DNA from: Scolanthus callimorphus
Taxonomy: Eukaryota; Cnidaria; Anthozoa; Actiniaria; Edwardsiidae
Direction of reading: 5' to 3'
NCBI GenBank assembly: GCA_033964015.1
Contig: CM066913.1
Span: 34,113,577 to 34,177,576, forward strand
Length of the DNA stretch: 64,000 nt
A model generated the notes under the pieces. The model was not told the origin of the DNA and did not search any database. It saw only the letters and a list, made by a program, of their open reading frames with translations. Positions 32,541-45,149 of this stretch are shown here, piece by piece (within the stretch, counting starts at the first letter, position 1; each line of letters opens with the position of its first letter). A program made the translations under genes and the position numbers.

Positions 32541-32737
32541 TGTGTGGTTCCAGAAAATATCCATACCCCCTACGGAAGGGTGTTGAAAAGTGACCCCCCC
32601 CCCCCACCCCTCTGGAATTTCCGAGGAAAAATACAGTATTTGTATGGAAATGATCAGGTAAGTTGCTTCCCCCCCACCCCTCCAGAATTTCCAATGCCCT
32701 TCCGTAGGGGGGTATGGATAATTTCTGGAACCACACA
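32541..32737. repeat. MITE of 197 bp with long terminal inverted repeats
   Basis: Starts TGTGTGGTTCCAGAAAATAT and ends ATAATTTCTGGAACCACACA; the inverted match runs about 45 bases. A one-ended related copy begins at 31887 (TGTGTGGTTCCAAAAAATAT). Confidence 0.85.
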
Positions 32738-32820
32738 ATCAGTAATAATCGTTAAAAATCAATATCAATTAATCTATTGATATTGAGAATTGATAATCAA
32801 TCTATGTTGGTTCTCTGTGT

Positions 32821-33273
32821 GACCCCAGGAGCCCATAAGTAGGAGGTTTCATCTAACCTATATAGTTGAGGCAGCGCATTCCCTGACCTAGTTATTTTTA
32901 GATGCAAATTTGCATTTAAAATTTGTTGCTGGTTCCCCAAGAGGTCCGCACAGTGCCGAAATTTAAGGTATTTTAAGGTTAGAACTTCTGCTATAATTGT
33001 TATCCCAGATACCGAACTGAGTAATGAACTTCTATAGACATTTACATGGAGGAATTTGACTCGCAGAGTCAGTCTTCGCTTATTTCCGCCATGTTTATCG
33101 ATGGCGATAATTTATACAATATCAAGACTTGGACGCTGACTGGACGCTGATTGGACAGTTTCTACAACGATTCGCGCCAAATTTGTTCTAAAAATAGATA
33201 GGTCAGGGAAAACGCTGCCTCACGGACCCAGTACCAAAGATGAAAGCTCCTACTTATGGGCTCCTGGTGACCC
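32821..33273. repeat. Fold-back element with ~80-bp inverted ends
   Basis: Left end CAGGAGCCCATAAGTAGGAG and GCAGCGCATTCCCTGACCTA are matched in inverse at the right by GATAGGTCAGGGAAAACGCT and CTCCTACTTATGGGCTCCTG. Confidence 0.8.
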
Positions 33274-33479
33274 TTATTGATTGATATTGGAAATCAATAT
33301 CAATCGATGAATAGCTTGTATATCGAATGAAATCGATTCCCCTTTTCTTTCTGGTAACATATTTTCACCACTGCATATACCTCACTGAATGAGCACTCAT
33401 GGTATCATTTTCACAACTAAAATGTAAATAGTCAATTTCGCTTCATCAGTGTTAGCAGCCAGTCACCAGCTATAGACAG

Positions 33480-33660
33480 CTTGCAGCCCCTTTTCCAGTG
33501 AACTCCGTAAATTAAGGGAAATGTTTTTGACCGGCTGGCGTTTTCACCCGTGGCATGTCCCTGATCCATTTCCTCAACACTCTAAACAAATAATAAGCAC
33601 GCTGCGGGAAAAATCATTTTCCTTGATTTACGGACGTTTGCCAAAGAAGGGGCTGCAAGC
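33480..33660. repeat. Fold-back element, ~45-bp arms
   Basis: CTTGCAGCCCCTTTTCCAG / CCGTAAATTAAGGGAAAT at the left pair with ATTTTCCTTGATTTACGG / GAAGGGGCTGCAAG at the right. Confidence 0.7.
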
Positions 33661-34382
33661 AATCAATTGCCAAATGCAGACAAAATCAATTGCAGAACTT
33701 CCAGTAACAGTGGGATAATGTAACGTGTCAATTAAGTGACTTATTGATTGAATCGATCACCATCGATAACAATCGATCAACCCTATTTGTGTGACCTATC
33801 AATTGATTGTCGATTGATCAATAACAATCGATACCAATTAACTAATTATATTGACTGATATCGATTGGTTTTCCGATGATCGATTTTCATCGATAATGGT
33901 ATACTCCGGAATTCATTTTACCAAGTAGTGCTACTGAAATCGCTGGCAAAAAATTATCCTAATGACTACAACTTCGACACCACTTAATCACATTGCTCCT
34001 TTGTGCGAAATTCTGCTTCAGCAACGGAGTTTATCCAAGCGCACGCACATTTTCTGAAGGGAAGCAAATGAGTAAACCTGGAACGAGATTCGATCCGAGC
34101 TTTAAGCGCTTCGCGAAAGCTCCGCCATACACGCTTAGCATTATACAATCCAATGCTAATTCTTTACCAAATATTACTTACACAACTTCATGGATTTTAT
34201 TTCCTTTGCAGCATCCATTCCGGTTGATTAAAGAGCGGGTTGAAAATTTTGGAACAATATAGCAGCTTTGAGCGGCAGCTTCTCGCACAAACCCAACAGT
34301 GTCACGTGACACGTGACATAGTCTTTTTACCACAGGCTTCCCGCGCTGCTCAACCCGTTTTAACTCGTGAATACGCGAATGT

Positions 34383-34625
34383 ACCGTATTTACTCGAATA
34401 AGCGCCGCCCTCGATTAAACGCCGCCCTCGAACAAGCGCCGCACCTTTACCCAAGAAATTGATAAGCACCACCCCCGTAAACCCTCCGTATCTCAACGTT
34501 GAACACTGCGATCGAAAATGAAGCTATTCGGCAATGACTGCCGTCAATTTTAGCTTCGGTTTTGTTCAGTGAAAGGCCGGAAAATTAAATAAGCGCCACG
34601 GCGCTTATTCGAGTAAATAAAGTAT
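34383..34625. repeat. MITE with ACTCGAATAAGCGCC ends
   Basis: GTATTTACTCGAATAAGCGC at the left and GCGCTTATTCGAGTAAATAA at the right form terminal inverted repeats around a ~200-base centre. Confidence 0.8.
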
Positions 34626-36064
34626 ACACCGAATAGAAATATGGCGGCAAGTTTGAATACTATTGCTATTCTCACTGGGCCCCCAGCAGTGCGTATATAA
34701 GATATCAACTGATTAGCATAGTCAGTTGGTTTTAGAACTCGAGCCTGGCAAGTCGTTCTCTGGTTGACTCTAGTTTACAGGTTGGTGAAGGGGTTCTCCG
34801 TGATCCGGATTCCATTTGGACCAATATCGAGTAGGTTCATTCTCTCCTGACTGCTTTTTAGGGAACCTGACTTTTAAAAATAGATTTTTTTTTGTCGGCT
34901 CGCGCTGCGCGCTCGCCATGTACAACATCAAAATGTATTTTTAAAATTGAGTAAGTTTACTATCAGCAAACAGTAAATAAAGGTGCAGCAATGTCAGGAA
35001 GCGCATTTGTTAAACATCAAGTTCTCATTTACTCCTGGACTTTCCCCATTCTTTTAACTTATATGTCCAAAATTTGCAGCGCGCTTCGCGCGCATAAAGA
35101 GGATACTTTGGTGTAGCATTTAGAAACTAAAACATCGTACTGTGCTTTTTTTTAATTTTGGAAAATTTCTATTATGTTTTTTCCGTGACTCCATTTCTTC
35201 AGCGTGATTTTTATGTCTCAGAAATAAGAATTTCATTAACCGCGTAGATTGATGTTCAAAATCGATGCGCGCTTCGCGCGCATCCAGAAACATACAAGCA
35301 AGACTCGGTACTGATCCGAACCATCATCATAGTAGCGAAAATTCTGATCTGGATGCTATGAGCAAACCAATTTCGCGAAATGATAAAATTGAATTGTGAT
35401 CAATTGTCGTTTTGATGGCGCTATAATTTAAGTGAAATCTCACACCATCAAAAGAAATATCAGCAAAAAAGATCGTGCACAGTACTTATATCACTATATT
35501 TACTTGAAACACAACTTGCATAATCGTTTTTAAAACTTTACTTCCGTGATTCGTGAAAAGCGTTTTCATAACTCCGTGATCCGTGAAATAACGAAAAATC
35601 GGTCCGTGATTCATGATCGCTCCCCCGTGAAATAACGAAAAATCGGTCCGTGATTCATGATCGCTCCCCCCCCCCCCCTGTGTTTACATTCTGCTCTTCA
35701 CAAGACTTCGCAATTCTGCAATTAAAGTCAACGTTCCTCGTCGTCTCCACTCATTTCTCCCTCCTACAGCACTTACAAGTCTCCTTCTCTTCGTTGGTGT
35801 CGTCTGTAATTTGTTTTTGTTTTTTTTTTCAAGCTTGGTTCGCCGCCACGTGTTGGAGCTACGTCAGGTATCTTCTAGTTCCAGTCTCGTTTACACTCAT
35901 GTTCATTCAAATTGGCAGCTTCTTTAGTTTAGTTCGCATTCTTAGTTCCCTTGCTTAATACAGTTTAGACTCATGTACCTGTACCTTGCAATAACATTCA
36001 AGGGCTTTATAATTGCACCTTATGATTCCATTTGCAGCTTCTCTAGTGTTTCATTTCACTTGGT
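34626..36064. other. No gene recognised; repeat-rich spacer
   Basis: Contains a plus-strand TATA-like GTATATAAG at 34694, several GCGCGCTTCGCGCGC palindromes (35080, 35267) and a C homopolymer near 35667. I saw no exon with family similarity. Confidence 0.45.
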
Positions 36065-36790
36065 TTGGCAGTAGGCATAGCCTATAAGCGAGATTGCTCT
36101 GCTCCAAAACAGTTATTTATTTTACTCAGTTTGGCATTAGGCATGGCCTATAAGCGAGATTGCTCTGCTCCAAAACAGTTATTTATTTTACTCAGTTTGG
36201 CATTAGGCATGGCCTATAAGCGAGATTGCTCTGCTCCAAAACAGTTATTTATTTTACTCAGTTTGACATTAGGCATGGCCTATAAGCGAGATTGCTCTGC
36301 TCCAAAACAGTTATTTATTTTACTCAGTTTGGCATTAGGCATGGCCTATAAGCGAGATTGCTCTGCTCCAAAACAGTTATTTATTTTACTCAGTTTGGCA
36401 TTAGGCATGGCCTATAAGCGAGATTGCTCTGCTCCAAAACAGTTATTTATTTTACTCAGTTTGGCATTAGGCATGACCTATAAGCGAGATTGCTCTGCTC
36501 CAAAACAGTTATTTATTTTACTCAGTTTGGCATTAGGCATGGCCTATAAGCGAGATTGCTCTGCTCCAAAACAGTTATTTATTTTACTCAGTTTGGCATT
36601 AGGCATGGCCTATAAGCGAGATTGCTCTGCTCCAAAACAGTTATTTATTTTACTCAGTTTGGCATTAGGCATGACCTATAAGCGAGATGGCTCTGCTCCA
36701 AAACAGTTATTTATTTTACTCAGTTTGGCATTAGGCATGGCCTATAAGCGAGATTGCTCTGTTCCAAAATAGTTATTTATTTTACTCAGT
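36065..36790. repeat. 66-bp tandem repeat, eleven copies, open in one frame
   Basis: The unit, with GGCCTATAAGCGAGATTGCT as marker, repeats eleven times nearly unchanged. Since 66 is divisible by three, the plus strand stays open as a 22-residue repeat (MAYKRDCSAPKQLFILLSLA + LG) for 235 codons. No domain similarity, and the flanks do not extend the frame, so I treat it as satellite. Confidence 0.95.
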
Positions 36791-38990
36791 TGGATTGGCG
36801 TAAGCATGGCCTAGAGAATTGCTCAGCTCTATATATAAAAACGTATGTTTTTATTCAGTAAATAGCCATTTACTGTTTGTTATTTTCTCGGATCGCACCC
36901 CCTTCTCAGCACTCCTGGAGAGGCTATCTAATGTCCTCTGGACAATTTTGATTTCTTTTGTCTCTCGGGACACTTGAAATCAGTCCAGTGCGCTGTCCTC
37001 GGACGGAGCATTCTGGGTTTGGGATTGCACCCTTTTTTAGAGGTTTTGAAGTTCATTGGAAATTTTATGTACACTTCATGCAGTTGGCAATGAATGACTT
37101 TTTGCTGTTTTTGTTGTTGTGTTCACAATAAGGGTGCGGCCCCAAACCCAGCAGCCCCGTGCACCTCGGCACATACCCTCATAGATGAGTCACATGTGTA
37201 CAGTATATGTACAGTAATGGAGGGACTTTTGAGTTTTGGGGAGGTTTATCCTCATGACCATGGAATAATAGATGTGAGTTGACATAAAGAAGATTGATTT
37301 TCTTATCAGCTTGTTCTAATCTTGCATTACCATTTTTACTTAATGTGTGTATCAGATAGTTATGAGTTATTGGATATCTCAGGGTTATGGAATATTTCAG
37401 TATTATGGGCTATTTTACAATTATGGAAATAAATTTAGGGGGCAGCTCTCAGTTCTGTGGTATTTCTGAGTGATAGGATAGTCCTGAGTATTGGATAGTT
37501 CTGAGTTATGGGACACTTCTGAGTTATGAGATAGTTCTGCATAGTTCTGAATTTTAGGATAATTCTGAGTTATGGAATAGTTCTGAGTTATTGGATAGTT
37601 CTGAGTTATTGGATAGTTCTGAGTTATTGGATAGTTCTTATTAGTCAGATAGTTCTAGGTTAACGAATAGTGAAACACTGTAGTCACATCCACATCCACA
37701 TCGACACCCACATCCACATCCACATATTATAATTTTTTTATTTAGATGACAAAAATGCTTCCACATTGAGTTTGTCAAAATTTCGCGTATTATTCAATGG
37801 TTTGTTTCTGGTGACAAATTCGAGTTTCTGATCCGTTTACTCTGCTTTGGACTAAGCCATTAGCTTAAAAGCGCATGTTTGCTGTATTTTTTATTTTTTT
37901 TACTTATTTTAATTTTTTTTGACGGCAGAGCCTCCAAGGTCCCCCCAACATTGTCACCGCAGGGGGCTTTAGTGCAGGGTAGAGGGTTGTCTAATACACT
38001 GCCAATAACAAGACCACTCGAAACTAGCTGCCGCAACGAATTGAAAATGTGTCGATCTTGTATTAATTATTTATGCGGTCCCAGTAAGAGTGGCGAATTG
38101 TGTCTTATTACTTTCTTTCTTGAGACAAATACTACACTTTAGCTAACCCTCTAGTCTAGATTTGACGCAGAGGAGCTACTCTGACTAACTCCGCGTTCAT
38201 CTTTATTCAGGATTTTCATATACCAAGTTGTTTTTAGAAACTGTTTTCTTGCTTGACTGGATCCACTGATACGTTTTCCCAGCCACTGTGACAGCTCCCG
38301 CAAGCGCCGGGTCGTCGGTCGCCGGGTCGTCCCTTTTTATATGAAGACCCTGTGTCCAAAGGTTATGAAAATGTTATGATCTCTTTGTTGTGTTGATCAA
38401 ATATGGAAGAAACTTTGAAAATAACACCATTAGTTTGCTGCTCTATGACTACATATCACTCATACCAGTTTTAGACTAAAGGATGGATCGAAATTCCATG
38501 AGATTTAGACGGATTGAGCTCACTACTTTTTTATTTTTACCGTTACATTTAGCATACGTTTGTGGACTACAAAACTATATGTCACACCCATCGGACACAG
38601 GATCTTCAACAGAACAAGCAACTTTGCCAGCGCACTTATACATATAATTATATTCTCGACCAGTTGCACCGTTGGTTTGGTGTTTTATCTCTTCACGATG
38701 CTCTTGAAGAAGAACGCAACGTTATCGCCGAACTTTTGAAACTTTTCCGACCAACTTATACTCATTGTTGTCTTCCTCTCGAACCTTTGTAAGGCTTCAA
38801 GTCGTTCCCTAGGAAATAGAAAGTAAAGACACATGAATACAAAACCGCTTGTTTGATGCATACATTCCGTTACAGAGACTCAGTCGGACAGAGAGAGATA
38901 AAGACAAGCAGACTGCTTTCATGTGGTTACTACTGAACGTTTGCACAAATGAACAATGGTACTGTAACCTCGCACGTGTATCATCACTTC
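36791..38990. other. No gene recognised
   Basis: Degenerate GAGTTATTGGATAGTTCT repeats occupy 37440-37660, and CCACAT repeats 37686-37722. An isolated plus frame at 38562-38792 has no recognisable similarity. Confidence 0.45.
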
Positions 38991-39000
38991 AAATTGTGTG

Positions 39001-39660
39001 GGAGCCCATCAAAGGAGCCTCAATCTACTCCACTAGGTCTAGCCATATGTACAGGAGTAGAAGAATCAGGAGCCCATCAACAGGAGCCTCAATCTACTCC
39101 ACTAGGTCTAGCCATATGCATAGAAGTAGAAGAATCAGGAGCCCATCAACAGGAGCCTTAATCTTCTCCACTAGGTTTAGCCATATGTACAAGAGTAGAA
39201 GAATCAGGGCCCATCAACAGGAGCCTTCATCTACTCCACTAGGTCTAGACATATGCACAGAAGTAGAAGAATCAGGAGCCCATCAACACACACAGGAGCC
39301 TCCATGCATACTCCACTAGGTCTAGACATATGCAAAGAAGTAGAAGAATCAGGAGCCCATCAACAGAAGCCTCCATGCATACTCCACTAGGTCTATCCAT
39401 ATGCACAGGAGTGAGAAGAATCAGGAACCCATCAACAGAAGCCTCCATCTACTCCACTAGGTCTAGCCATATGCACAGAAGTAGAAGAATCAGGAGCCCA
39501 TCAACAGGAGCCTCCATGCATACTCCACTAGGTCTAGCCATATGTACGGCAGAAGTAGAAGAATCAGGAGCCCATCAAAAGGAGCCTACATCTACTCCAC
39601 TAGGTCTAGCCATATGCACAGGAGCCCAACAACAGAAGTCTCCATCTACTCCACTTGACA
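39001..39660. repeat. 69-bp tandem repeat, about nine copies
   Basis: The marker CTCCACTAGGTCTAGCCATA recurs with ~69-base spacing (some copies 4-9 bases longer). Two inverted copies follow at 39678-39835. It lies downstream of the left TPR gene. Confidence 0.9.
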
Positions 39661-39677
39661 TAGTGGACACAGTGACA

Positions 39678-39835
39678 TAGTGTTGATGGACTCCTGATTC
39701 TTCTACTCCTTTGCGTATGGCTAGACATAGTGGAGTAGATGGAGGCTCCTGTTGATGGAATCCTGATTCGTCTACCCCTGTACATATGGCTAGACTCAGT
39801 GGAGTAGATGGAGACTCCTGTTGGTATTGGCTCCT
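39678..39835. repeat. Inverted copies of the 69-bp unit
   Basis: ATGGCTAGACATAGTGGAGT and ATGGCTAGACTCAGTGGAGT are the reverse complement of the marker in the adjacent array, giving a large potential hairpin. Confidence 0.85.
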
Positions 39836-39856
39836 TCGTTAGCCGATTAGGAATTT

Positions 39857-39889
39857 TTTTTTTTTTTTTTTGGGGGGGGGGGGGCTCCC
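39857..39889. repeat. Poly-T then poly-G run
   Basis: About 20 T followed by about 12 G, just downstream of the left TPR gene. Lengths should not be trusted. Confidence 0.8.
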
Positions 39890-39911
39890 CAGACGGGATG
39901 TTTGCACGACC

Positions 39912-41252
39912 CTACCTCTGGATCTCGTAGGCTATCTCATCGAGGTCAACATCATCATCGCTGCTTTCCTCATCATCTGCCAGCAACACCTGAATTCCTG
40001 AAGATATAAGAGAAGCTTATGGATACTTTATTGAGTTACCGTTAAACGATCGATCGATTGATCATTTCGATTGCAATGTCACCGAAATGGTTACGTAGGA
40101 TAACGGAAGAGACTAAAAAAGTTTTGCAATAAAAAAACAATCATTGATCGTTCATGGCGGCTTTTTGACTGTTTCGTAATGTCGGTAATCTTCCCGATAC
40201 AAGAACTAGAAAAGCTCCATTAAGTTCTACGGTATCGGGGTTTTGATCACAGAAAGTTTCCTGAAAATATTTTTATGCGTGCTGGAAAGGTTAAATCAAT
40301 TTTTTGCGTTGGGTAAAAAGTATTTTGTTTCCGTGTTATATTTTTTCCAGTTTTTGAATATGCTCGATAATTGAATCTTTATCAGTCTGGAAAAAATAAG
40401 GGGTCCTGCTAGCATAGTGATTTTTGGAATATTCAGTAGGATTTTTTTTATTGTCGGCTGTTAAATATTGTCACTTCTTCATTGTTGGCAAATGTTCCAG
40501 ACTTGTTCGTGGCAAAAAGCACGATCAAACATTATTGGTCAGCAGTTCAGTAAAACGACCAAGCTATCTATGTAAACAAATTCCATCTAGCAGAATCTAT
40601 CAGGGCTCTTTTTGTGTCGTGATTAATACTTACTCAATTTCGTCCTGAGCGTCTCCACAAGCTCTTGATATCGAGCAATACTCTTTTCCAAGTCACCTGT
40701 GGCTCTATACAACCCACCAAGGCTAGCACATGACTTAGAAATCCCATCCAGATCCTCAAAAGCTCGAGAAATCTCCAATCTTTCCTCGTGGCACTCAATG
40801 GCTTCACCCAATTCTCGTTTCATTTCATAAATATTCCCTAAATTATTCAAGCTTTTCGCGGTGCATTTTCTATCACCACGATCCCTCGCCAATTGAAGCG
40901 CTCTTTCAAAACAATCCGTAGCGTCTTGGATATTTCCTGTCACTCTGTGGACACATCCTAAGTTAGTATAAGCTCGACCTTGAGCCTTGCGATCGCCAAT
41001 ATGCTGCGCAAGAGATAGGTGACTAAGATGGAGTTTCTTCGATGTCTCGTAGTGCTCGAGTTTAAAGTGAACAATCCCTAAAAAACTCAAAACATCTCCC
41101 TTGTCACTTTCGACCGCGTCTTCGTCTTTTTCAAGCTTATGCTGAATTTTTCGCAGCTCTTTCAGTTTTTCGAATAATTCATCGGCAGGTTCTTCGACTA
41201 ACCGGAACTGGTCGGGGTTGTTCTCCTTGTATGGGAAACCACATTTTAGCAT
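39912..41252 (-). CDS. TPR-repeat protein, left paralogue
   Basis: Exon 1 is 41252-40634 (MLKCGFPYKENNPDQFRL start), exon 2 is 39997-39912. Phase 1 junction A|GTAAGT to CAG|GA, 234 codons, stop TAG at 39914-39912. Four tetratricopeptide units of the LGN/TTC28-like type are visible (ALGxxxFKLxHYxxSxxLH, GRAYTNLGCVHRVTGNIQDA, SLNNLGNIYEMKRELGEAIE, SCASLGGLYRATGDLEKSI). An acidic tail (ADDEESSDDDVDLDE) follows. Such TPR stacks are protein-interaction scaffolds. The stop overlaps a donor-like AG|GTAGGG at exactly the place where the right paralogue splices to a Lys-rich exon, so a longer form is possible. An upstream signal-like MKIAVILIFF frame is probably intronic, because TTTCTTTAATACAG follows it. 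Confidence 0.8.
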
Positions 41253-41989
41253 TTCGGAAAAATCATGAAAGCAAGGGCAACAGTAAATGAAACTTGTACC
41301 TGCTGTTGAATAATAAACAGTGGAATGCTCTTGTGCTAATTTGCAAGTTCGATGAACTTTGGCAGGTACATTACCTGTATTAAAGAAAATCAATATTACT
41401 GCAATTTTCATAATTCTGCTAATTCTACGCCAACTAACAAACCGCGGTTTGGCTTCCGTCAATCAAACGAGTGAACAGCTCATGGTGATTTCACGGAGGC
41501 TTTGAGAGCTTTCCTGAACTATTAGGACTAAAGTTTTAACTTTTAAAAAAGTTCAAAACCAAAAATATCAGAAATGAGTCTCTTACGAATAGGGCATACG
41601 TCGATTTTTTTTTCAAAAGATACCGTCTCAGTACACTTTCAAATAATAAATGATCTATTGTTTTAAATGTATTCGACCCGACTTTAATTCGACGTATACC
41701 CTAGGGCTTAAAAAGTACACTTGAAACATAGAGTAATTCTCTTTAATGTATCGCTCATGATTGTAAATATTAACTTCAAAAGGTAATACAGTGCTGTATG
41801 AAGTCTGTATCTGTAAGGACTTGATATAGGAAATTGTCCAGCTTTGAAATTCCTATTTGAAAAGTGTTCAGCTTTGAAATTCCTACTCGAAATTGTTCAG
41901 GTTTACAATTCCTCTTTGAAATGATTGGACAGCATTCACGAGGAATAATATAATTTTAGGGAAGATAAAACACAAATATTTTGCGGCTT

Positions 41990-44900
41990 CTATTTCTTTT
42001 TCTTGGCTTTCTTTTCTTTTCCTTTCTTTTTCTCTGTTTTGTCTGTTTTTCCTTGTAGGTTTTCCTTCGCCTCGTCCCCTTCAGCCCTGCCTTTTTTCAG
42101 AGCTCTCTTTTTGAATAGTCCTTTCAAGCCTGATTTCGACGGTTTTCCTGCTGCGAGAGCCTCTTTACGTTTTCGCCGTTCTTCTTCTTTCATACTTCTC
42201 TTCACCTCTCTAGAAAATCAAAATGAAACAACATTTAACGCGTCCAATTTCATCGTGGGTAATCAGTCGGAAACAATTCACATGGAAGCATGGAATCGTC
42301 TACACTGCTTGCAGTCTCTCATTTGGCGAACGCATATCAAGAATATATATCAGAGGAACGCCCCTATTTATGAGCCCCTGGTGAACGCCCGTAAATAGTA
42401 CAAGAGAAAAGTATTTGCTTTTTCCAACGCGCCGTGTTTGAGCGCGCTTTCTTTGTTTGCCTGTTCTCCGAGCGCGTGGGTTCCCTGTGTTTTATTCAAG
42501 CCAAGCCTCCTTAACCAGAAGCAAAAAAAAAACAATGATCAGGAGAGGATTAGTGGTAGTTGTACTCAAAGGATATCATCGTGCCGACCATCGTGCACAT
42601 TGCCAAGTGTGAGAAGACCTGTGTGAGAGGTAATATGGTTGCCCGATACAAGGTAAATGACCACAGGTATCCCATTCTCTCACTTACTCCATAGCTTCCA
42701 CGGTCATGGCATCGAGGTCGATCAGCTCCTCGTCACCAGACTCCTCGTCTTCTGCAAGAGTATCCTGAATTCCTGAGGACAAAAATAATACAAAATGATG
42801 TCTCAAATTTATCCTGATTTTCAACCTGTTACCCACTTTCTTCGCTGAAATAAAGGGGAATGTTTGGACTAAGGAAGCATTCGAATTTCGTACTAGTGCC
42901 AATTCAATAAGCACCCACAACAAAAATAACGATGCGTCTAGCCCCCGCATTGCAAGCACTCGCTGCACATTCCTTTGCCGTTGGGAAGGAAGTAATTGAA
43001 GAGGTGCGCTTTTAAATGATAAATAGTCCAGGACCATTAAAGTGACTCGCTCGAAATGGTTTGTGCGCTCATATGTGTCCAGAGAGTTATTGTAATGTCT
43101 TTTGTGAATTGTGACTTCGATAAAAAAAGATTGCAAAGATCAGAGAATTCGCAGCTAATCTAGGGTCATTTGTGTTTGATTTACAAAAAGAATAACCGGA
43201 ATCGGCAAGAAAACGCAAAAGTTATAGCCCGATATATATAACTTGGTAGTCCAGCCCTGGACACAGATGAGCGCACAAACCATTTCGAGCGAGTAACCTT
43301 AAATTATAAAGACTCCAGGAACACCTTATTTGCGCTTTCTTTCGAAGTACATTAAATTGGTCCTCGTGTGGGCGGGTTTCCTGTGCTTTAGGCGGGAAAT
43401 CAGACCCACGCGCGGTGTTTCAGACAACAATATAGATGCAGCGAGCTTTTAGATAGATATCAGTTTTAGGCAGTAAAAAAAATACTCAAAAAACAATGTT
43501 TTGTGTCTATAATCTCTTGTTTAACGAAGCTTTCGAAATTATCGATAAGCCGGTAAAAAACATACATTTTCGAGCAGCAAGTGAGATGGATTCTCTTAAT
43601 ATTTGTTCTTAAATGTAACATTCCCTGGCAAAAATAACAATCGAAAAGTTGTAATATTCAAAAGATGAAATTTCCTTGGAAATATTTCTTCGAAGATACA
43701 ACCGATTTTCTTCTTCTTCTTCTGTCTCCTTAAATTAAATTCCTTGTCAGAAACGTGGAACGTACTATCCTAGTTTTGGCTCTAAAAAATTAACTTTCCT
43801 AGAAGATGCCTTTTAGGTTCGAAAAAATGGGTGAATCCCCTAGGAAAGTCCGAAAGATTACTATATTTTTACAGATACAACAAGTCAAGAATGAACATTT
43901 TCAATGAAATTTTCTACCGGGGCAGAAAATCAAGACAAAAGCTTCCAGGAATTTGGAGCGTGTCTTTGATGTTGTTCATTTTCAGTACTGCGTTGGCGTT
44001 TTTAGTCAAAACATTTTAGTCCACCTTGTTGATAACATCACTTCAAAACAGTGTAGAAGGGGCAAAAATAAGGGGACAAATTACACTGAAAATAGACTTT
44101 AAAGCACTTAAAATCTTAAAAAAAAACAGCAGGGTTTCCTTATTACTGAAACCGCATCCATTTCTACACTTCTGAACCTTGGTCCTTTCACTTTAGTGGG
44201 AAGTTTTTGTTTTATACGCCGCTTGAATTTTCCATTGATTTATTTTTTGTTCGATGTTGCGTTGTTGTATTGTAACTTTTTGTCTGTACATGCCAACTTT
44301 GTAAATTTAGTTTAGTCTACATGATCTCTTTTTTCGTTTAAGGTTAAATATAAAATTGTGAAGTTTGATAAAAATCTATACCTAAATTTCTGATAAAAAG
44401 TCGGAGGGTACAAAAGAGTAAATGCACTCGCAAATAGCGCGCTTCATAGAACAGTGAAGTATTTTGAGTATCTCAACATATAGAGAAATCTATAAAAATC
44501 GAGAAATAAAAATAAAACAAAGAGAAACAATAAACAAAAGTATCAACTTACTGAGTTTTTCGCGTAAAATCTTCAGCATTTCTTGGTAGTATCGAATACT
44601 TCCTTCCAGGTCACCATTCACATGACAAAGATTCCCTAAACTTGCGCAAGCTTTTCCGATACCATTCGTGTCTTTTACCTCATGCGAAAGTGCCAGTCGT
44701 TTCTGATGACAATTCATCGCCTCGATAAACTCCCCCCGCATCTCTTGGAGATTTCCTAAATTGTTATAAATTCTCGCCAACGCTCTTTTGTTCCCACTCT
44801 CTTGAAATATCTCGATAGCCGCATCAAAATGCTCCTTAGCAGAATCAGAGTCCTCTATCGCTTTCAAGACACAACCGATGTTACAATGCGCGCGGCCGAT

Positions 44901-45149
44901 TCCTTTCGTATCTTCCAGCTCGCTGGAGAGTGCTAAGTGTTTTTCGTGATATTGTTGTGAACGCTGAAAATCCGATATCTTGAAGTAGGCGATTCCAAGT
45001 GCGCATAGCAAACCTGCTTCCTGAACTCGATCTCCCTCATCGCTTGCATCAATTAAAAGATCTTTTAGCTCAAGAATCTTGGCATGGACTTCTTCCTCGG
45101 TTTGTGTTATGAATCGGAACTGTTTGGGGTCATTTTCGTCCTCCTCCAT
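41990..45149 (-). CDS. TPR-repeat protein with Lys-rich tail, right paralogue
   Basis: Exons 45149-44552, 42772-42688 and 42209-41990 join in phases 1 and 2 to give 300 codons. The first ATG (MEEDENDPKQFRF) follows an acceptor (TCTAATTTTAG), so a 5' UTR intron is likely. Exon 1 has four TPR units (ALGIAYFKISDFQRSQQYHE, CNIGCVLKAIEDSDSAKEHF, YNNLGNLQEMRGEFIEAMNC, CASLGNLCHVNGDLEGSIRY). Exon 2 is the acidic linker (LAEDEESGDEELIDLDAM). Exon 3 is strongly basic (KEEERRKRKEALAAGKP, ending KKKGKEKKAKKKK), a possible nuclear or membrane/RNA contact. Exon 2 could also end at a TAA overlapping its GTAAGT donor. Function unknown beyond scaffolding. Confidence 0.8.
43010..43335. repeat. Fold-back element in an intron of the right TPR gene
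   Basis: GACTCGCTCGAAATGGTTTG / TGCGCTCATATGTGTCCAG at the left pair with CTGGACACAGATGAGCGCA / CAAACCATTTCGAGCGAGT at the right. Confidence 0.8.

Noticed and set aside
34680..34760. TATA-like GTATATAAG as promoter of a gene or LTR
   Set aside because: No exon, inverted ends or partner LTR could be found downstream.
38562..38792. Isolated 76-codon plus frame ending CCLPLEPL
   Set aside because: No recognised family, no supporting splice sites or neighbours; kept out as unsupported.
41251..41462. Signal-peptide-like extension (MKIAVILIFF) of the left TPR protein
   Set aside because: A good acceptor (TTTCTTTAATACAG) follows it and the paralogue starts at the position of MLKCGF, so it is probably intronic.
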